Below are positions 49,709 through 57,785 of a DNA stretch of 64,000 nucleotides, piece after piece. Each line of letters starts with the position of its first letter. Position 1 is the first letter of the stretch. The stretch covers positions 1 through 64,000 of the forward strand of contig UQIC01000002.1 of the NCBI GenBank assembly GCA_900540985.1, in the 5' to 3' direction. The notes under the pieces were generated by a model. The model was not told where the DNA came from. It did not search any database and saw nothing but the letters and a program-made list of their open reading frames with translations. This stretch comes from an uncultured Collinsella sp. (GTDB lineage: Bacteria; Actinomycetota; Coriobacteriia; Coriobacteriales; Coriobacteriaceae). Both the position numbers and the translations under genes were made by a program.

Positions 49709-50344
49709 TTGGACAGCTATTTAACTCTGCAGTCAAATATTGAGGTTTCGGGCGAGTTTGTGGACCGCAAGAGCCGATTTATTGCCCAGCTGGTCCATAT
49801 TGAGTCCGAGGATGAGGCGAATGCCTTTATCGAGATGGTTCGCAAGCGTCATTACGACGCTCGACACAATGTTCCCGCGTGGATTTTAGTCGATGGACGC
49901 GAGCGCCAGAGCGATGATGGTGAGCCGAGCCGCACGAGCGGTATGCCGACGCTCGAGGTGTTGCGCGGCGCAGAGCTCAAAAATGTTTGCTGCGTGGTGA
50001 CGCGCTATTTTGGTGGCACGCTGTTGGGACCTGGTGGCTTGGTGCGCGCCTATACTGCGGCGACGCAGGCGGCGGTGGCAGCTGCTCGGGAGGCCGGGCA
50101 GATTGTCGAGATGACGAGTGTCGTGCCTGTTGACGTGCATGTGGCCTATCCGCAGTATGAGCAGGTGCTTCGTTTGGCGCAGGATTCGGGTGCCAAGGTT
50201 TCGGATACCGATTACGCGGATGCCGTGACACTTCACTTGGTGTTTAAGGCGGGGGAGCAGGAGCTATTTTGCGCCAAGATGCGCGAGCTTATGGCGGGGC
50301 GCGAGGAGATCGAGGTCGGCGCTCCCGAATTTGCCGAGTTCTAA
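49709..50344 (+). CDS. yigZ: YigZ/IMPACT family protein
   Basis: YigZ proteins have an N-terminal IMPACT (UPF0029) domain and a C-terminal DUF1949 domain; the biochemical role in bacteria is not settled. Two adjacent TTG codons (49706, 49709) are possible starts; 49709 is preferred because GAGGGG ends five bases before it. The 211-residue product has GEFVDRKSRFIAQLVHIE, ARHNVPAWILV, DDGEPSRTSGMPTLEVL and VTRYFGGTLLGPGGLVRAYT near residues 91-110, all family motifs. It follows rnpB and element B and converges on the next gene through a strong hairpin. Confidence 0.92.
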   Translation: MDSYLTLQSNIEVSGEFVDRKSRFIAQLVHIESEDEANAFIEMVRKRHYDARHNVPAWILVDGRERQSDDGEPSRTSGMPTLEVLRGAELKNVCCVVTRYFGGTLLGPGGLVRAYTAATQAAVAAAREAGQIVEMTSVVPVDVHVAYPQYEQVLRLAQDSGAKVSDTDYADAVTLHLVFKAGEQELFCAKMRELMAGREEIEVGAPEFAEF

Positions 50345-50347
50345 TGG

Positions 50348-50398
50348 CGACGGCCGGCGTGCTTTTGGATGGATCCCAAGCGCGCCGGCCGTCGTTTT
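50348..50398. terminator. Bidirectional terminator between yigZ and C_GCAxxG_C_C gene
   Basis: CGACGGCCGGCGTGCTT (50348-50364) pairs with AAGCGCGCCGGCCGTCG (50378-50394) with one G-T pair, followed by TTTTC. It sits between converging genes. Confidence 0.85.
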
Positions 50399-50411
50399 CT
50401 GTTGCTGCCGT

Positions 50412-50858
50412 TTACTCGGCGAGCTGCTTTAGCACATCGCAGGCGATCTCGACGGCATCGTCGATGCAACCAGGACAGCTGCGGAGCGGACCCTTATCCG
50501 ATCCGACGCCCTTGAGCGTGCCGCAGACGGTCGTTGTGTTCTTCGTTTTAAAACGCTTGGCGATTTCGCGCGACAGCTTGTAGGTCTGGCCCTTGGTCTT
50601 GGGGTTTTCCATGCCGTCGCTCATTACAAAACCCATGATGGCCACGGCGCCCGAGATGGCGCCGCAGGTTTCGGTCATGCCGCCCATGCCGGCGCCAAAG
50701 CCCTCGGTGAGGGTAAAGGCGACCTGGGGGTCGAGTCCGACGGCAGGTGCGAGCGTGCAGGCGACGGCCTGGGCGCAGTTGAAGCCACGGGCATGGTATT
50801 CGGCAGCCTGAGCCTGACAGGCGGTGATGTCGAGCTGGGCCGTATCGATTTGCTTCAT
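50412..50858 (-). CDS. C_GCAxxG_C_C family protein (probable redox protein)
   Basis: These proteins carry five conserved cysteines and are presumed redox or metal proteins, often found in anaerobes. The start ATG at 50858 follows AAGGAGACAACG on the minus strand. The 148-residue product has FNCAQAVACTLAPAVGLD near residues 26-43, the glycine loop TEGFGAGMGGMTETCGAISG near 50-69, and CGTLKGVGSD plus CPGCIDDAVEIACDVL at the end. The motif that names the family is spread over these blocks. It lacks a signal peptide. Its upstream region is divergent to the sulfhydrylase gene. Confidence 0.88.
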   Translation of the reverse strand: MKQIDTAQLDITACQAQAAEYHARGFNCAQAVACTLAPAVGLDPQVAFTLTEGFGAGMGGMTETCGAISGAVAIMGFVMSDGMENPKTKGQTYKLSREIAKRFKTKNTTTVCGTLKGVGSDKGPLRSCPGCIDDAVEIACDVLKQLAE

Positions 50859-51089
50859 CGTTGTCTCCTTAGTCACGGTGTACCCGCCTATGGTACCCAT
50901 GACGGTGCGTGTAATCATCGAGAGCTTCATGGATGCCTCATTTTTATCTATCGAGCAAATGCCCAAGGCTTGAGATAAATACCCCTGATCAATTTGTCCC
51001 ATAACCTACCTTGGGGATGGGTTGAGAGGGGTGCAGGGTAGCGGTATCGTGAACCGAATAAAAACAAAACCCAAGTAAGGGAGTTGGAT

Positions 51090-52373
51090 ATGAGCGAGCA
51101 GACCATCGGTACGACATGTGTTCAGGGCGGGTATCACCCGGGAGATGCGGAGCCGCGCCAGGTGCCCATCTACCAGTCCACCACGTGGAAGTACGACACG
51201 TCCGAGCACATGGGCAAGCTGTTTGACCTGGAGGAGTCGGGCTATTTCTACAGCCGTCTGCAGAATCCCACGTGCGATTTGGTTGCCGCCAAGATCTGCG
51301 AGATGGAGGGCGGCACCGCAGCGATGCTCACGAGCTCGGGCATGGCCGCGAACTTCCTCGCGATCTTTAACGTTGCCGGCGCCGGCGATCACGTGGTCGC
51401 GAGCTCCGCCATCTACGGCGGTACCTACAACCTGTTGGCTCACACCATGGGTCGTATGGGCTTGACCTGCACGTTCGTTGCCCCCGACTGCACCGACGAG
51501 GAGCTCGAGGCAGCCTTCCAGCCCAACACCAAGCTTGTCTTTGGCGAGACGATTGCTAACCCCGCCCTTGCCGTGCTCGATATTGAGCGCTTTGCCAAGG
51601 CCGCGCACGACCACGGCGTACCGCTGATGGTCGACAACACCTTCCCGACGCCCGTGATGTGCCGTCCCTTTGAGTGGGGCGCCGACATCGTCACGCACTC
51701 CACCACTAAGTACATGGATGGCCATGCGGCCTACCTGGGTGGCGTGATCGTCGACCATGGCCAGTTTGACTGGATGGCCCATGCGGACAAGTTCCCGGGT
51801 CTCACCACGCCTGACGAGAGCTACCACGGCGTGACCTATGCCGAGAAGTTCGGTCGCGAGGGCGCCTTTATTACCAAGGCCACTGCGCAGCTTATGCGCG
51901 ACCTCGGCCCCATGCAGAACCCGCAGGCGGCGTTCTTCCTGAACAGCTCGCTCGAGAGCCTGCACGTGCGCATGCCGCGCCATTGTGAGAATGGTCTGGC
52001 GGTCGCCAAGTTCCTGCAGAGCCACCCCAAGGTACGCTTCGTGAGCTATCCGGGCCTGGAGGGCGACAAGTACTATGACATCGCTCAGAAGTACATGCCC
52101 AACGGTACTTGCGGCGTCGTGAGCTTTGGCTTTAACGGTGGTCGCGCGGCGGCCGAGACCTTTATGAAGAGCCTTAAGCTCGCCCAGATCGCCACGCACG
52201 TGGCCGACGCCCGCACTTGCTGCCTGCATCCCGCTAATGCCACGCATCGCCAGATGAACGATGAGGAGCTCATTGCCTGTGGCATTTCCGCCGACATGGT
52301 GCGCCTGTCGTGCGGCCTCGAGGACACGGCCGATCTGATTGCCGACCTTGAGCAGGCGCTCGAGCAGTGCTAG
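51090..52373 (+). CDS. metY: O-acetylhomoserine sulfhydrylase-type PLP enzyme
   Basis: This is a member of the Cys/Met metabolism PLP family. Length (427 residues) and pattern fit O-acetylhomoserine sulfhydrylase, which makes homocysteine from sulfide, but methionine gamma-lyase activity cannot be excluded. ATG 51090 follows AAGGGAG. Motifs include VPIYQSTTWKYDTSE, YFYSRLQNPTCDLVAAKI, MLTSSGMAANFLAIFN and the PLP site VTHSTTKYMDGHAAYLGG, with the Schiff-base lysine near residue 209. HPANATHRQM and RLSCGLEDTADLIADLEQAL end it. A strong terminator follows. Confidence 0.88.
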   Translation: MSEQTIGTTCVQGGYHPGDAEPRQVPIYQSTTWKYDTSEHMGKLFDLEESGYFYSRLQNPTCDLVAAKICEMEGGTAAMLTSSGMAANFLAIFNVAGAGDHVVASSAIYGGTYNLLAHTMGRMGLTCTFVAPDCTDEELEAAFQPNTKLVFGETIANPALAVLDIERFAKAAHDHGVPLMVDNTFPTPVMCRPFEWGADIVTHSTTKYMDGHAAYLGGVIVDHGQFDWMAHADKFPGLTTPDESYHGVTYAEKFGREGAFITKATAQLMRDLGPMQNPQAAFFLNSSLESLHVRMPRHCENGLAVAKFLQSHPKVRFVSYPGLEGDKYYDIAQKYMPNGTCGVVSFGFNGGRAAAETFMKSLKLAQIATHVADARTCCLHPANATHRQMNDEELIACGISADMVRLSCGLEDTADLIADLEQALEQC

Positions 52374-52440
52374 GCTAGCTCCGTACAAGGTGCCGATGCT
52401 GGCAGAAAGCTTCGGCGACCTTTCGTTCCGATTCCGTAGG

Positions 52441-52488
52441 CGGGACCCCAATCGCGGCTGTTTGCAGGCGATTGGGGCCCCGTTTTTT
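52441..52488 (+). terminator. Intrinsic terminator after metY
   Basis: CGGG plus CCCCAATCGC pair with GCGATTGGGG plus CCCG, one mismatch in between, followed by six T residues. Confidence 0.9.
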
Positions 52489-52514
52489 GCGTTGGGCCAC
52501 TCGAAAGGATGGAT

Positions 52515-53819
52515 ATGGAGAAAACTGCAGAGCAGCTGCGCCGCGAGCACATTGCCCTAGAGGGCGACACCCATGGCAAGAACAAATGGGCGATTCTGTT
52601 TACTGTGCTCATCATGACGTTTATGGTGTGTCTGGATTCGACCGTCGTGACCGTGGCGCTGCCCGTGATGCAAAAGGAGCTGGGCGTGGGCCTCGACCGC
52701 ATCCAGCTCGTGAGTTCGGTGTATCTGCTTGCGACATGCGTGGCTATGTTGCCGTTTGGCCGTCTGGGTGATGTGCGCGGCAAGGTGAATGTGTTCCAGC
52801 TGGGCGTCATCGTCTTTTCGGTCGGTTCGCTGCTGTGCGGCCTTTCGGCCTCGCTCGAGGTTCTTATCCTGGCACGCATCGTTCAGGGCGTCGGTTGCGC
52901 GGCGGCCATGGCTAACAACATGGGTATTATCACCGAGTCGTTTCCGGCGCGCGAACGAGGTCGTGCCATGGGTATTCTCGCGACCTTCGTGGCCCTCGGC
53001 ATGATGTGTGGCCCCGTGCTGGGTGGCATGCTGGTGGCAAGCTTTCCCTGGGAGAGCATCTTCCTCATCAACCTGCCCATTGGCGTAGTTTCGTTTATCG
53101 TGGGGCTCTACACGCTGCCGCATGTTAAGCCGGAGGCCGGCGAGCGCCCCATGTCCCTGATCGAGGCTGCTCGTCGCTGCTTTGCAAATTCGGCCTTCAC
53201 CATCAACCTTGCCTGCATGCTCATCGTGTTCGTTGGTATTGGCGCATCCGAGTTTATCCTGCCGTTCTATTTTCAGGACGCCCACGGCTTTAGTTCCGAC
53301 ATTTCCGGATTGCTCTTTTTGGCGCTGCCGATGGTGAATGCCTTTATCGGCCCGCTTTCGGGTACGATTTCGGACCGTGTTGGCTGCGAGGGCCCCACGG
53401 CAGTCGGCCTGGGCGTGTACGTATGCGGTCTTTTTGCGGTAAGCACGCTCGACGAGCGCTCTTCCATCCCTGTGATCGTGTGCTGTGTCGCGTTCATGTC
53501 GTGCGGTACGTCGATTTTCCAGAGCCCCAATAACTCGCTGTACATGGGCTCGGCTCCGCGCGAAGCGCTCGGCTTTGCTGGCAGTCTGGGTAGCCTGGCG
53601 CGCTATGCGGGTATGGCAGTGGGCATTACGGCGGCGTCGCATATCCTGTATGGGCAGATGAGCGTGGCGATGGGCGAGGCCGTGACCAGTTTTGTTGCAG
53701 GCCGTCCGGATGTATTCCTATTCGGCTTTCGCTCGGTGTTCTACGTACTCATGGCTGTGGCCGCTGTGGGCTTTGCGCTTGCCATGGTGCGTTTGGTGAA
53801 GATGCGCGCACGCCATTAG
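52515..53819 (+). CDS. MFS transporter, drug:H+ antiporter (DHA2-like)
   Basis: The 434-residue product is a major facilitator with about twelve hydrophobic segments. CLDSTVVTVALPVMQKELG near residues 35-53 is the antiporter motif of the EmrB/QacA type. The loop GRLGDVRGKVNVF near 80-92 is the MFS A-motif. ARIVQGVGCAAAMANNMGII is also typical of multidrug exporters. The second half has a matching GTISDRVG. ATG 52515 follows AAAGG by six bases; ATG 52509 is possible. The substrate cannot be told from sequence. It stands alone between a terminator and the xpt promoter region. Confidence 0.88.
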   Translation: MEKTAEQLRREHIALEGDTHGKNKWAILFTVLIMTFMVCLDSTVVTVALPVMQKELGVGLDRIQLVSSVYLLATCVAMLPFGRLGDVRGKVNVFQLGVIVFSVGSLLCGLSASLEVLILARIVQGVGCAAAMANNMGIITESFPARERGRAMGILATFVALGMMCGPVLGGMLVASFPWESIFLINLPIGVVSFIVGLYTLPHVKPEAGERPMSLIEAARRCFANSAFTINLACMLIVFVGIGASEFILPFYFQDAHGFSSDISGLLFLALPMVNAFIGPLSGTISDRVGCEGPTAVGLGVYVCGLFAVSTLDERSSIPVIVCCVAFMSCGTSIFQSPNNSLYMGSAPREALGFAGSLGSLARYAGMAVGITAASHILYGQMSVAMGEAVTSFVAGRPDVFLFGFRSVFYVLMAVAAVGFALAMVRLVKMRARH

Positions 53820-53976
53820 CGTGTTGGGAGGCTGTCTGCCACGATTTGCGTTGTCCCAAAAAGACTGGTTTGTGGTGCGATGCGGCTTGTGGGGCGGGCG
53901 GGGGTCGGTCCGTGGTAGACTATCGAACAACGTTTATTAATCGCGCGGTATCGTTGCCGCGAGAAGGGGTTGCGCC

Positions 53977-54555
53977 ATGCAGGAGCTTGAGGATCGTATT
54001 CGCCATGACGGCATCGTAAAGGCCGGTAACGTCCTTAAGGTTGATGCCTTCCTCAACCACCAGTGCGACGTTGAGCTGTTCGACCACATGGGCGCCGAGT
54101 GGGCCCGTCTGTTCAATGATGTCGAGATCAACAAGATCCTGACGATCGAGGCTTCGGGCATTGGCATGGCTTGCATCGCGGCTCAGCATTTTGGCGGTGT
54201 GCCGGTGGTCTTTGCCAAGAAGGCGCAGTCCATCAACCTCGACGGCGAGCAGTATGCCACGACCATCTACTCCTTTACTAAGCAAAAGGAGTACCCGGTT
54301 ATCGTGGGCAAGCGCTTCCTGTCCGAGGGCGACAAGGTCCTGATTATCGATGACTTCCTCGCCAACGGCTGCGCGCTCGAGGGTCTTATCAAGATCTGCG
54401 AGGCTGCGGGTGCCGAGGTGTCCGGTATTGGCATTGCAGTGGAGAAGGGCTTCCAGGGCGGCGGCGATAAGCTCCGCGAGCGCGGCTTCCGCGTTGAGAG
54501 CCTGGCCCGTATCGCCGATATGGACTGCGAGACCGGCGAGATCACCTTCGCCTAA
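53977..54555 (+). CDS. xpt: Xanthine phosphoribosyltransferase
   Basis: Xpt salvages xanthine (and poorly guanine) to the mononucleotide. The 192-residue product has the Xpt pattern: LEDRIRHDGIVKAGNVLKVD at the start, DAFLNHQCDVELFDHMG, TIEASGIGMACIAAQHF, and the PRPP loop VLIIDDFLANGCALEGLI near residues 121-138. FAKKAQSINLDGEQY is the substrate-side region. The ATG follows GAGAAGGGG. I see no purine riboswitch upstream; the 5' region has only a small CGCGG/CCGCG hairpin (about 53942-53962). An intrinsic terminator follows. Confidence 0.95.
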   Translation: MQELEDRIRHDGIVKAGNVLKVDAFLNHQCDVELFDHMGAEWARLFNDVEINKILTIEASGIGMACIAAQHFGGVPVVFAKKAQSINLDGEQYATTIYSFTKQKEYPVIVGKRFLSEGDKVLIIDDFLANGCALEGLIKICEAAGAEVSGIGIAVEKGFQGGGDKLRERGFRVESLARIADMDCETGEITFA

Positions 54556-54583
54556 GCGCGCAACACAAGCGATTGGTATGCGA

Positions 54584-54617
54584 TGTGACAAAGGGCTTTC
54601 CCTTTGTCACATTTTTT
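54584..54617 (+). terminator. Intrinsic terminator after xpt
   Basis: TGTGACAAAGGG and CCCTTTGTCACA form a 12-bp perfect stem with a CTTT loop, followed by six T residues. Confidence 0.95.
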
Positions 54618-54637
54618 GTATGAGGGGAGGTGTTGAT

Positions 54638-55018
54638 ATGGACGAGAACAAGATGGGATGGCGCGAGTATGCGCGCTATGCCGAGATGTCGGCCGAGGAG
54701 TTGGCGCGCGATTGCGAGGTGCAGGTGTTTCGCGCGACGGGTCCGGGCGGACAAGGCGTCAACACGACGGACTCGGCGGTGCGCATGAAACATATCCCTT
54801 CGGGAATTACCGTGACGGCGCGCGAGAGCCGCAGTCAGTTCCAAAACCGTAGTAGCTGCCTGCGTAAGCTGCGCGCTGAGCTTGAGCGTCGCGGGCGTCC
54901 ACCGCGCCGACGCGTAAAGACCAAGGTGCCTCAGCGCTCTCGCCAGCGCAGGCTCAATGACAAGCACTTCAACGCCATTAAAAAGGCCAACCGTCGCAAA
55001 CCGGGCAGCGACGAATAG
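54638..55018 (+). CDS. RF-1 domain peptidyl-tRNA hydrolase (ArfB-like)
   Basis: The 126-residue product consists of a release-factor catalytic domain without codon-recognition domains. GPGGQGVNTTDSAVRMKHIP near residues 34-53 holds the GGQ motif that hydrolyses peptidyl-tRNA. The C-terminal tail is strongly basic (RRRVKTKVPQRSRQRRLND), as in ArfB/YaeJ, which rescues stalled ribosomes by placing this tail in the empty mRNA channel. ATG 54638 has GGGGAGG seven bases upstream. It begins 21 bases after the xpt terminator and converges on the lipid kinase gene. I am confident of the domain; the rescue role is by analogy. Confidence 0.88.
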   Translation: MDENKMGWREYARYAEMSAEELARDCEVQVFRATGPGGQGVNTTDSAVRMKHIPSGITVTARESRSQFQNRSSCLRKLRAELERRGRPPRRRVKTKVPQRSRQRRLNDKHFNAIKKANRRKPGSDE

Positions 55019-55026
55019 CTTCCTCA

Positions 55027-55097
55027 TAAGTTGCGGTGAAATAGGGACTGTTTTGCGGCTTTAGCTGCATAAACAGTCCCTATTTCACCGCAACTTA
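55027..55097. repeat. TTGCGGTGAAAT palindromic repeat, copy 2 (27-bp perfect stem)
   Basis: Arms 55027-55053 and 55071-55097 are exact complements. The 17-base loop has its own GCGGC/GCTGC pairing with one G-T pair. The outer 15 bases (AAGTTGCGGTGAAAT) match the repeat at 34087-34155. It separates two converging genes and has no T-run. Confidence 0.8.
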
Positions 55098-55104
55098 GGT
55101 TGGG

Positions 55105-56067
55105 TTAGCGGGTGGGGCGCCAGACATGGAGGGCGCCGGCGAGGATGTCGACCTCGATGCGCGAGGCGACGATGGGCTCGCCGTCGGCCTGGATGGGGTA
55201 GTCGGGCTCCTCGAACGTGAGCTCGGCATGACGGCAGTGGCGCATGCGAACCGGCGGCAACTTGGTATGGTGGCCGTCCTTGGCCGAAAGAAACATAGGC
55301 AGGGCGACCGCACGGGGGACGGGACCGCAGGCGTAGCAGACGTCGAGCATGCCGTCACAGGGATCGGCATCGGGACAGATGCGATAGCCCGAGCCATACG
55401 TGGGGCCCAGCTGAATCGCCATGATGATCGCCCTCACGCGCTCGGCGGGCGCCCCGTCAAAGCTGACTGCCATGGGGTAGTTGCGATAGCGCAGGCCAAA
55501 CTGCTCAAGTCCCGAGAGGGTGTAGAGCGGAGCGCCGGCGAGGCCCGTCTTTTTGCGCAGCTCGGTGGTGCCAAGGCCGATGGCGGCATCGATGCCGACC
55601 GAAAGCGTCTGGTCGTAGTACTCAACGGCAGCCTCGCCGCTGCCGCACGCAGGGCTCCACGAGCGAATGCGCCCGATGTCCTGACGCTGCGGCTCGCAGG
55701 TGAGCAGCGCGCCAAAATCCTTGCCGGAGAAATCGTCGATGCCGAGGGTCTGGGCAAAATCATTGCCGGAGCCTACGGGCAGGACGGCAAGCGCTGGTCG
55801 ATCCGCCTCTTCTTGCGCCATCAAGCCATTGACGACCTCGTGAATTACGCCGTCGCCGCCAAGGGCGATAACGGTGCGATAGCCCTCGACCTGTGCGGCA
55901 AGCACCTTGGCGTGCCCCGCGCGTTCGGTCAGCACCAAGTCAAACTGGGATGCGCGCGCGGTCATGTCCAAAAAGCGCTGCAGGCGCTCAGCGACCTCGC
56001 GCGCCGCACCCGACTGGGCGGCAGGGTTGGCGATGATGAGCGTGCGACCAAAATTAGTTGCGTGCAT
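55105..56067 (-). CDS. Diacylglycerol/lipid kinase family protein (YegS/DagK-like)
   Basis: These enzymes phosphorylate diacylglycerol or related lipids with ATP; a phosphatidate-producing role in lipid recycling is likely. The start ATG at 56067 has AGGAGTC upstream on the minus strand. The 320-residue product has the catalytic-domain motif IALGGDGVIHEVVNGLM near residues 65-81 and VLPVGSGNDFAQTLGI near 93-108. The C-terminal beta-sandwich has CPDADPCDGMLDVCY near 228-242 and YPIQADGEPI. It converges on the ArfB-like gene and follows the CLC gene on the same strand by 87 bases. Confidence 0.9.
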   Translation of the reverse strand: MHATNFGRTLIIANPAAQSGAAREVAERLQRFLDMTARASQFDLVLTERAGHAKVLAAQVEGYRTVIALGGDGVIHEVVNGLMAQEEADRPALAVLPVGSGNDFAQTLGIDDFSGKDFGALLTCEPQRQDIGRIRSWSPACGSGEAAVEYYDQTLSVGIDAAIGLGTTELRKKTGLAGAPLYTLSGLEQFGLRYRNYPMAVSFDGAPAERVRAIIMAIQLGPTYGSGYRICPDADPCDGMLDVCYACGPVPRAVALPMFLSAKDGHHTKLPPVRMRHCRHAELTFEEPDYPIQADGEPIVASRIEVDILAGALHVWRPTR

Positions 56068-56154
56068 GGGGCGACTCCTGGCGTATGACGTGACGGTGCG
56101 GTCGCGCTCAGGTCGAATTGCCCCCGATTGTGGCTGCACGGCGAATACTAACGT

Positions 56155-57579
56155 CTACTCTATCAGGTCGTTGTGGCGCTCGATAGCATCCGCTACCGTA
56201 CCGCCTTCATCCACAATAAGCGAACGGCGTTTAGGCGAGACAATGCGCTGCGCGGGATATACGCCGCGGTGGCCGCCGACGAGATAGCTGATAAACGCCA
56301 CGATCACGAAGAAGCCGGCTGCCGTGCCGTGGAACAGGTCGATGGCCATCATGCAGGTGGTGATGGGCACGTTGAGGCCGGCGCAGAACACGCCGAGCAT
56401 GCCGAGAGCCGCCAGAAAGCTGGGGTCGATTCCGACGAGGCAACCGATCCAGCCGCCGAGCGCCGCACCGATGCCAAACAGGGGTGTGACCTCGCCGCCT
56501 TGGAAGCCGGCGCCCAGAGTGAGCGCCGTCACCACGAGCTTGATGACTGCGTCGGCAAGGGTCGTGGTACCGGCGAACCCGGCGCCCGAGAGCCAGGTGG
56601 CAAGGCCGGCATAGTCCCAGGCGTCGAGAAGGGCATAGGCGGCCAAAACCACGAGCGCGCCCACGAGTGCGCGAGTAAGGTAGTTGGTGATAAAGCGACC
56701 GTACAGGCTCTTGACGGTTCGAACCGACCAGGCAAAGAGGCGTGCCGTCAAACCGAAGATAATGGCGCTGATAACAACGATGACAACCGTCCGTGGTGTC
56801 ATGTTGGGAACGCTGGTGATGACATTCGCCTCGTACTCGGTTCCCAAGGCAAGCGACGTAAAGTAGCCGGTAAACGAGGCGACCAGGCAGTAGATGCCCG
56901 CGGTGTAGTCGATCTTGCCGATAAAGCACATCTCCATGCCAAAGAAAGCTCCGGCAAGGGGCGAACCGAATACGGCGCCAAAGGCCGACGAGATGCCGGC
57001 GAGCATGAGGTCGTGGTGGTCATGCTTTTCGAGATGGGCGAGGCTCGAGATGTTGCTGGCGATAGTGCCGCCAATCTGCACCGCGGCTCCCTCGCGACCG
57101 GCCGACCCGCCCGTTAGGTGCGTGAGCGTGGAGCAGACGAAGGTGAGGACGGCCATGCGCATATGGATGAGGCGTGTGCCCAGGGCGGAGTCAATGACCA
57201 GGTTGTTGCCACGCTTGGCGGCGAGACCGTGGTTTTTGTACACCCATGTGGTGGCAACGCCCACAACGGGAAGCAGCGCGTAAATCCACGCATGGTGCTC
57301 ACGATAATCGGTCGCGATATTCAGCGAGGCCAAAAACGCCCAAGCGGCAACGCCCATGGCGAGAGAGACGATGACGACAAGTATGAGCAACTTGGCGCTC
57401 GCGAATAGGTTGCGGACGTTGCGGCGCGTGTCGACAGCCAAGAGATGCTCGGAGCGGGTGAGCTGATGCCTGCCTGCCATGATGACGTCGTTCAGGGAGA
57501 AAAAACCGCCATCGTCGAGCGGCTGGGGATGATCCTGCGCCTCATTTGCGCTTTCGGGTTTGTCGTTATGAGCCATACG
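56155..57579 (-). CDS. CLC-family anion transporter, probably fluoride-type (CLC-F/EriC)
   Basis: The 474-residue product is a CLC antiporter with about ten hydrophobic segments and a soluble N-terminus of about 65 residues. The gating region reads LTGGSAGREGAAVQIGG near residues 155-171, with the gating glutamate of GREG. The chloride-type GSGIP motif is absent. GSPLAGAFFGMEM and GGEVTPLFGIGAALGG resemble the fluoride-exporting CLC-F branch more than chloride exchangers, where one expects GGIFAP-type segments. The fluoride call is an inference from memory of motifs. The start ATG at 57579 follows AAAGAGGAAC. I found no fluoride riboswitch upstream. Confidence 0.85.
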   Translation of the reverse strand, partial: RMAHNDKPESANEAQDHPQPLDDGGFFSLNDVIMAGRHQLTRSEHLLAVDTRRNVRNLFASAKLLILVVIVSLAMGVAAWAFLASLNIATDYREHHAWIYALLPVVGVATTWVYKNHGLAAKRGNNLVIDSALGTRLIHMRMAVLTFVCSTLTHLTGGSAGREGAAVQIGGTIASNISSLAHLEKHDHHDLMLAGISSAFGAVFGSPLAGAFFGMEMCFIGKIDYTAGIYCLVASFTGYFTSLALGTEYEANVITSVPNMTPRTVVIVVISAIIFGLTARLFAWSVRTVKSLYGRFITNYLTRALVGALVVLAAYALLDAWDYAGLATWLSGAGFAGTTTLADAVIKLVVTALTLGAGFQGGEVTPLFGIGAALGGWIGCLVGIDPSFLAALGMLGVFCAGLNVPITTCMMAIDLFHGTAAGFFVIVAFISYLVGGHRGVYPAQRIVSPKRRSLIVDEGGTVADAIERHNDLIE

Positions 57580-57785
57580 TTCCTCTTTTAGGTTGCAACG
57601 CAAGCATTATAAAACGTGGTAAACGCGACGAGCCGGTGGGTTGGTTTCCATTCTGTTTCGCGGCCTGCAACCGACAGGTGTATTTGCGGGTGCAGGCCGA
57701 GTCGCGGTCGTGCATCGGGGATTATACTGAGACAAGCATAAAGAATCGGCGCCCCTGTTGTGCGCCGTGGCATTAAGAGGTGCAT

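Noticed and set aside
53880..53976. Purine riboswitch before xpt
   Set aside because: The conserved loop sequences of the purine aptamer are not present; only a small GC hairpin is seen.
57580..57785. Fluoride riboswitch between the CLC gene and moeA
   Set aside because: I read both strands and did not find the conserved aptamer strands.
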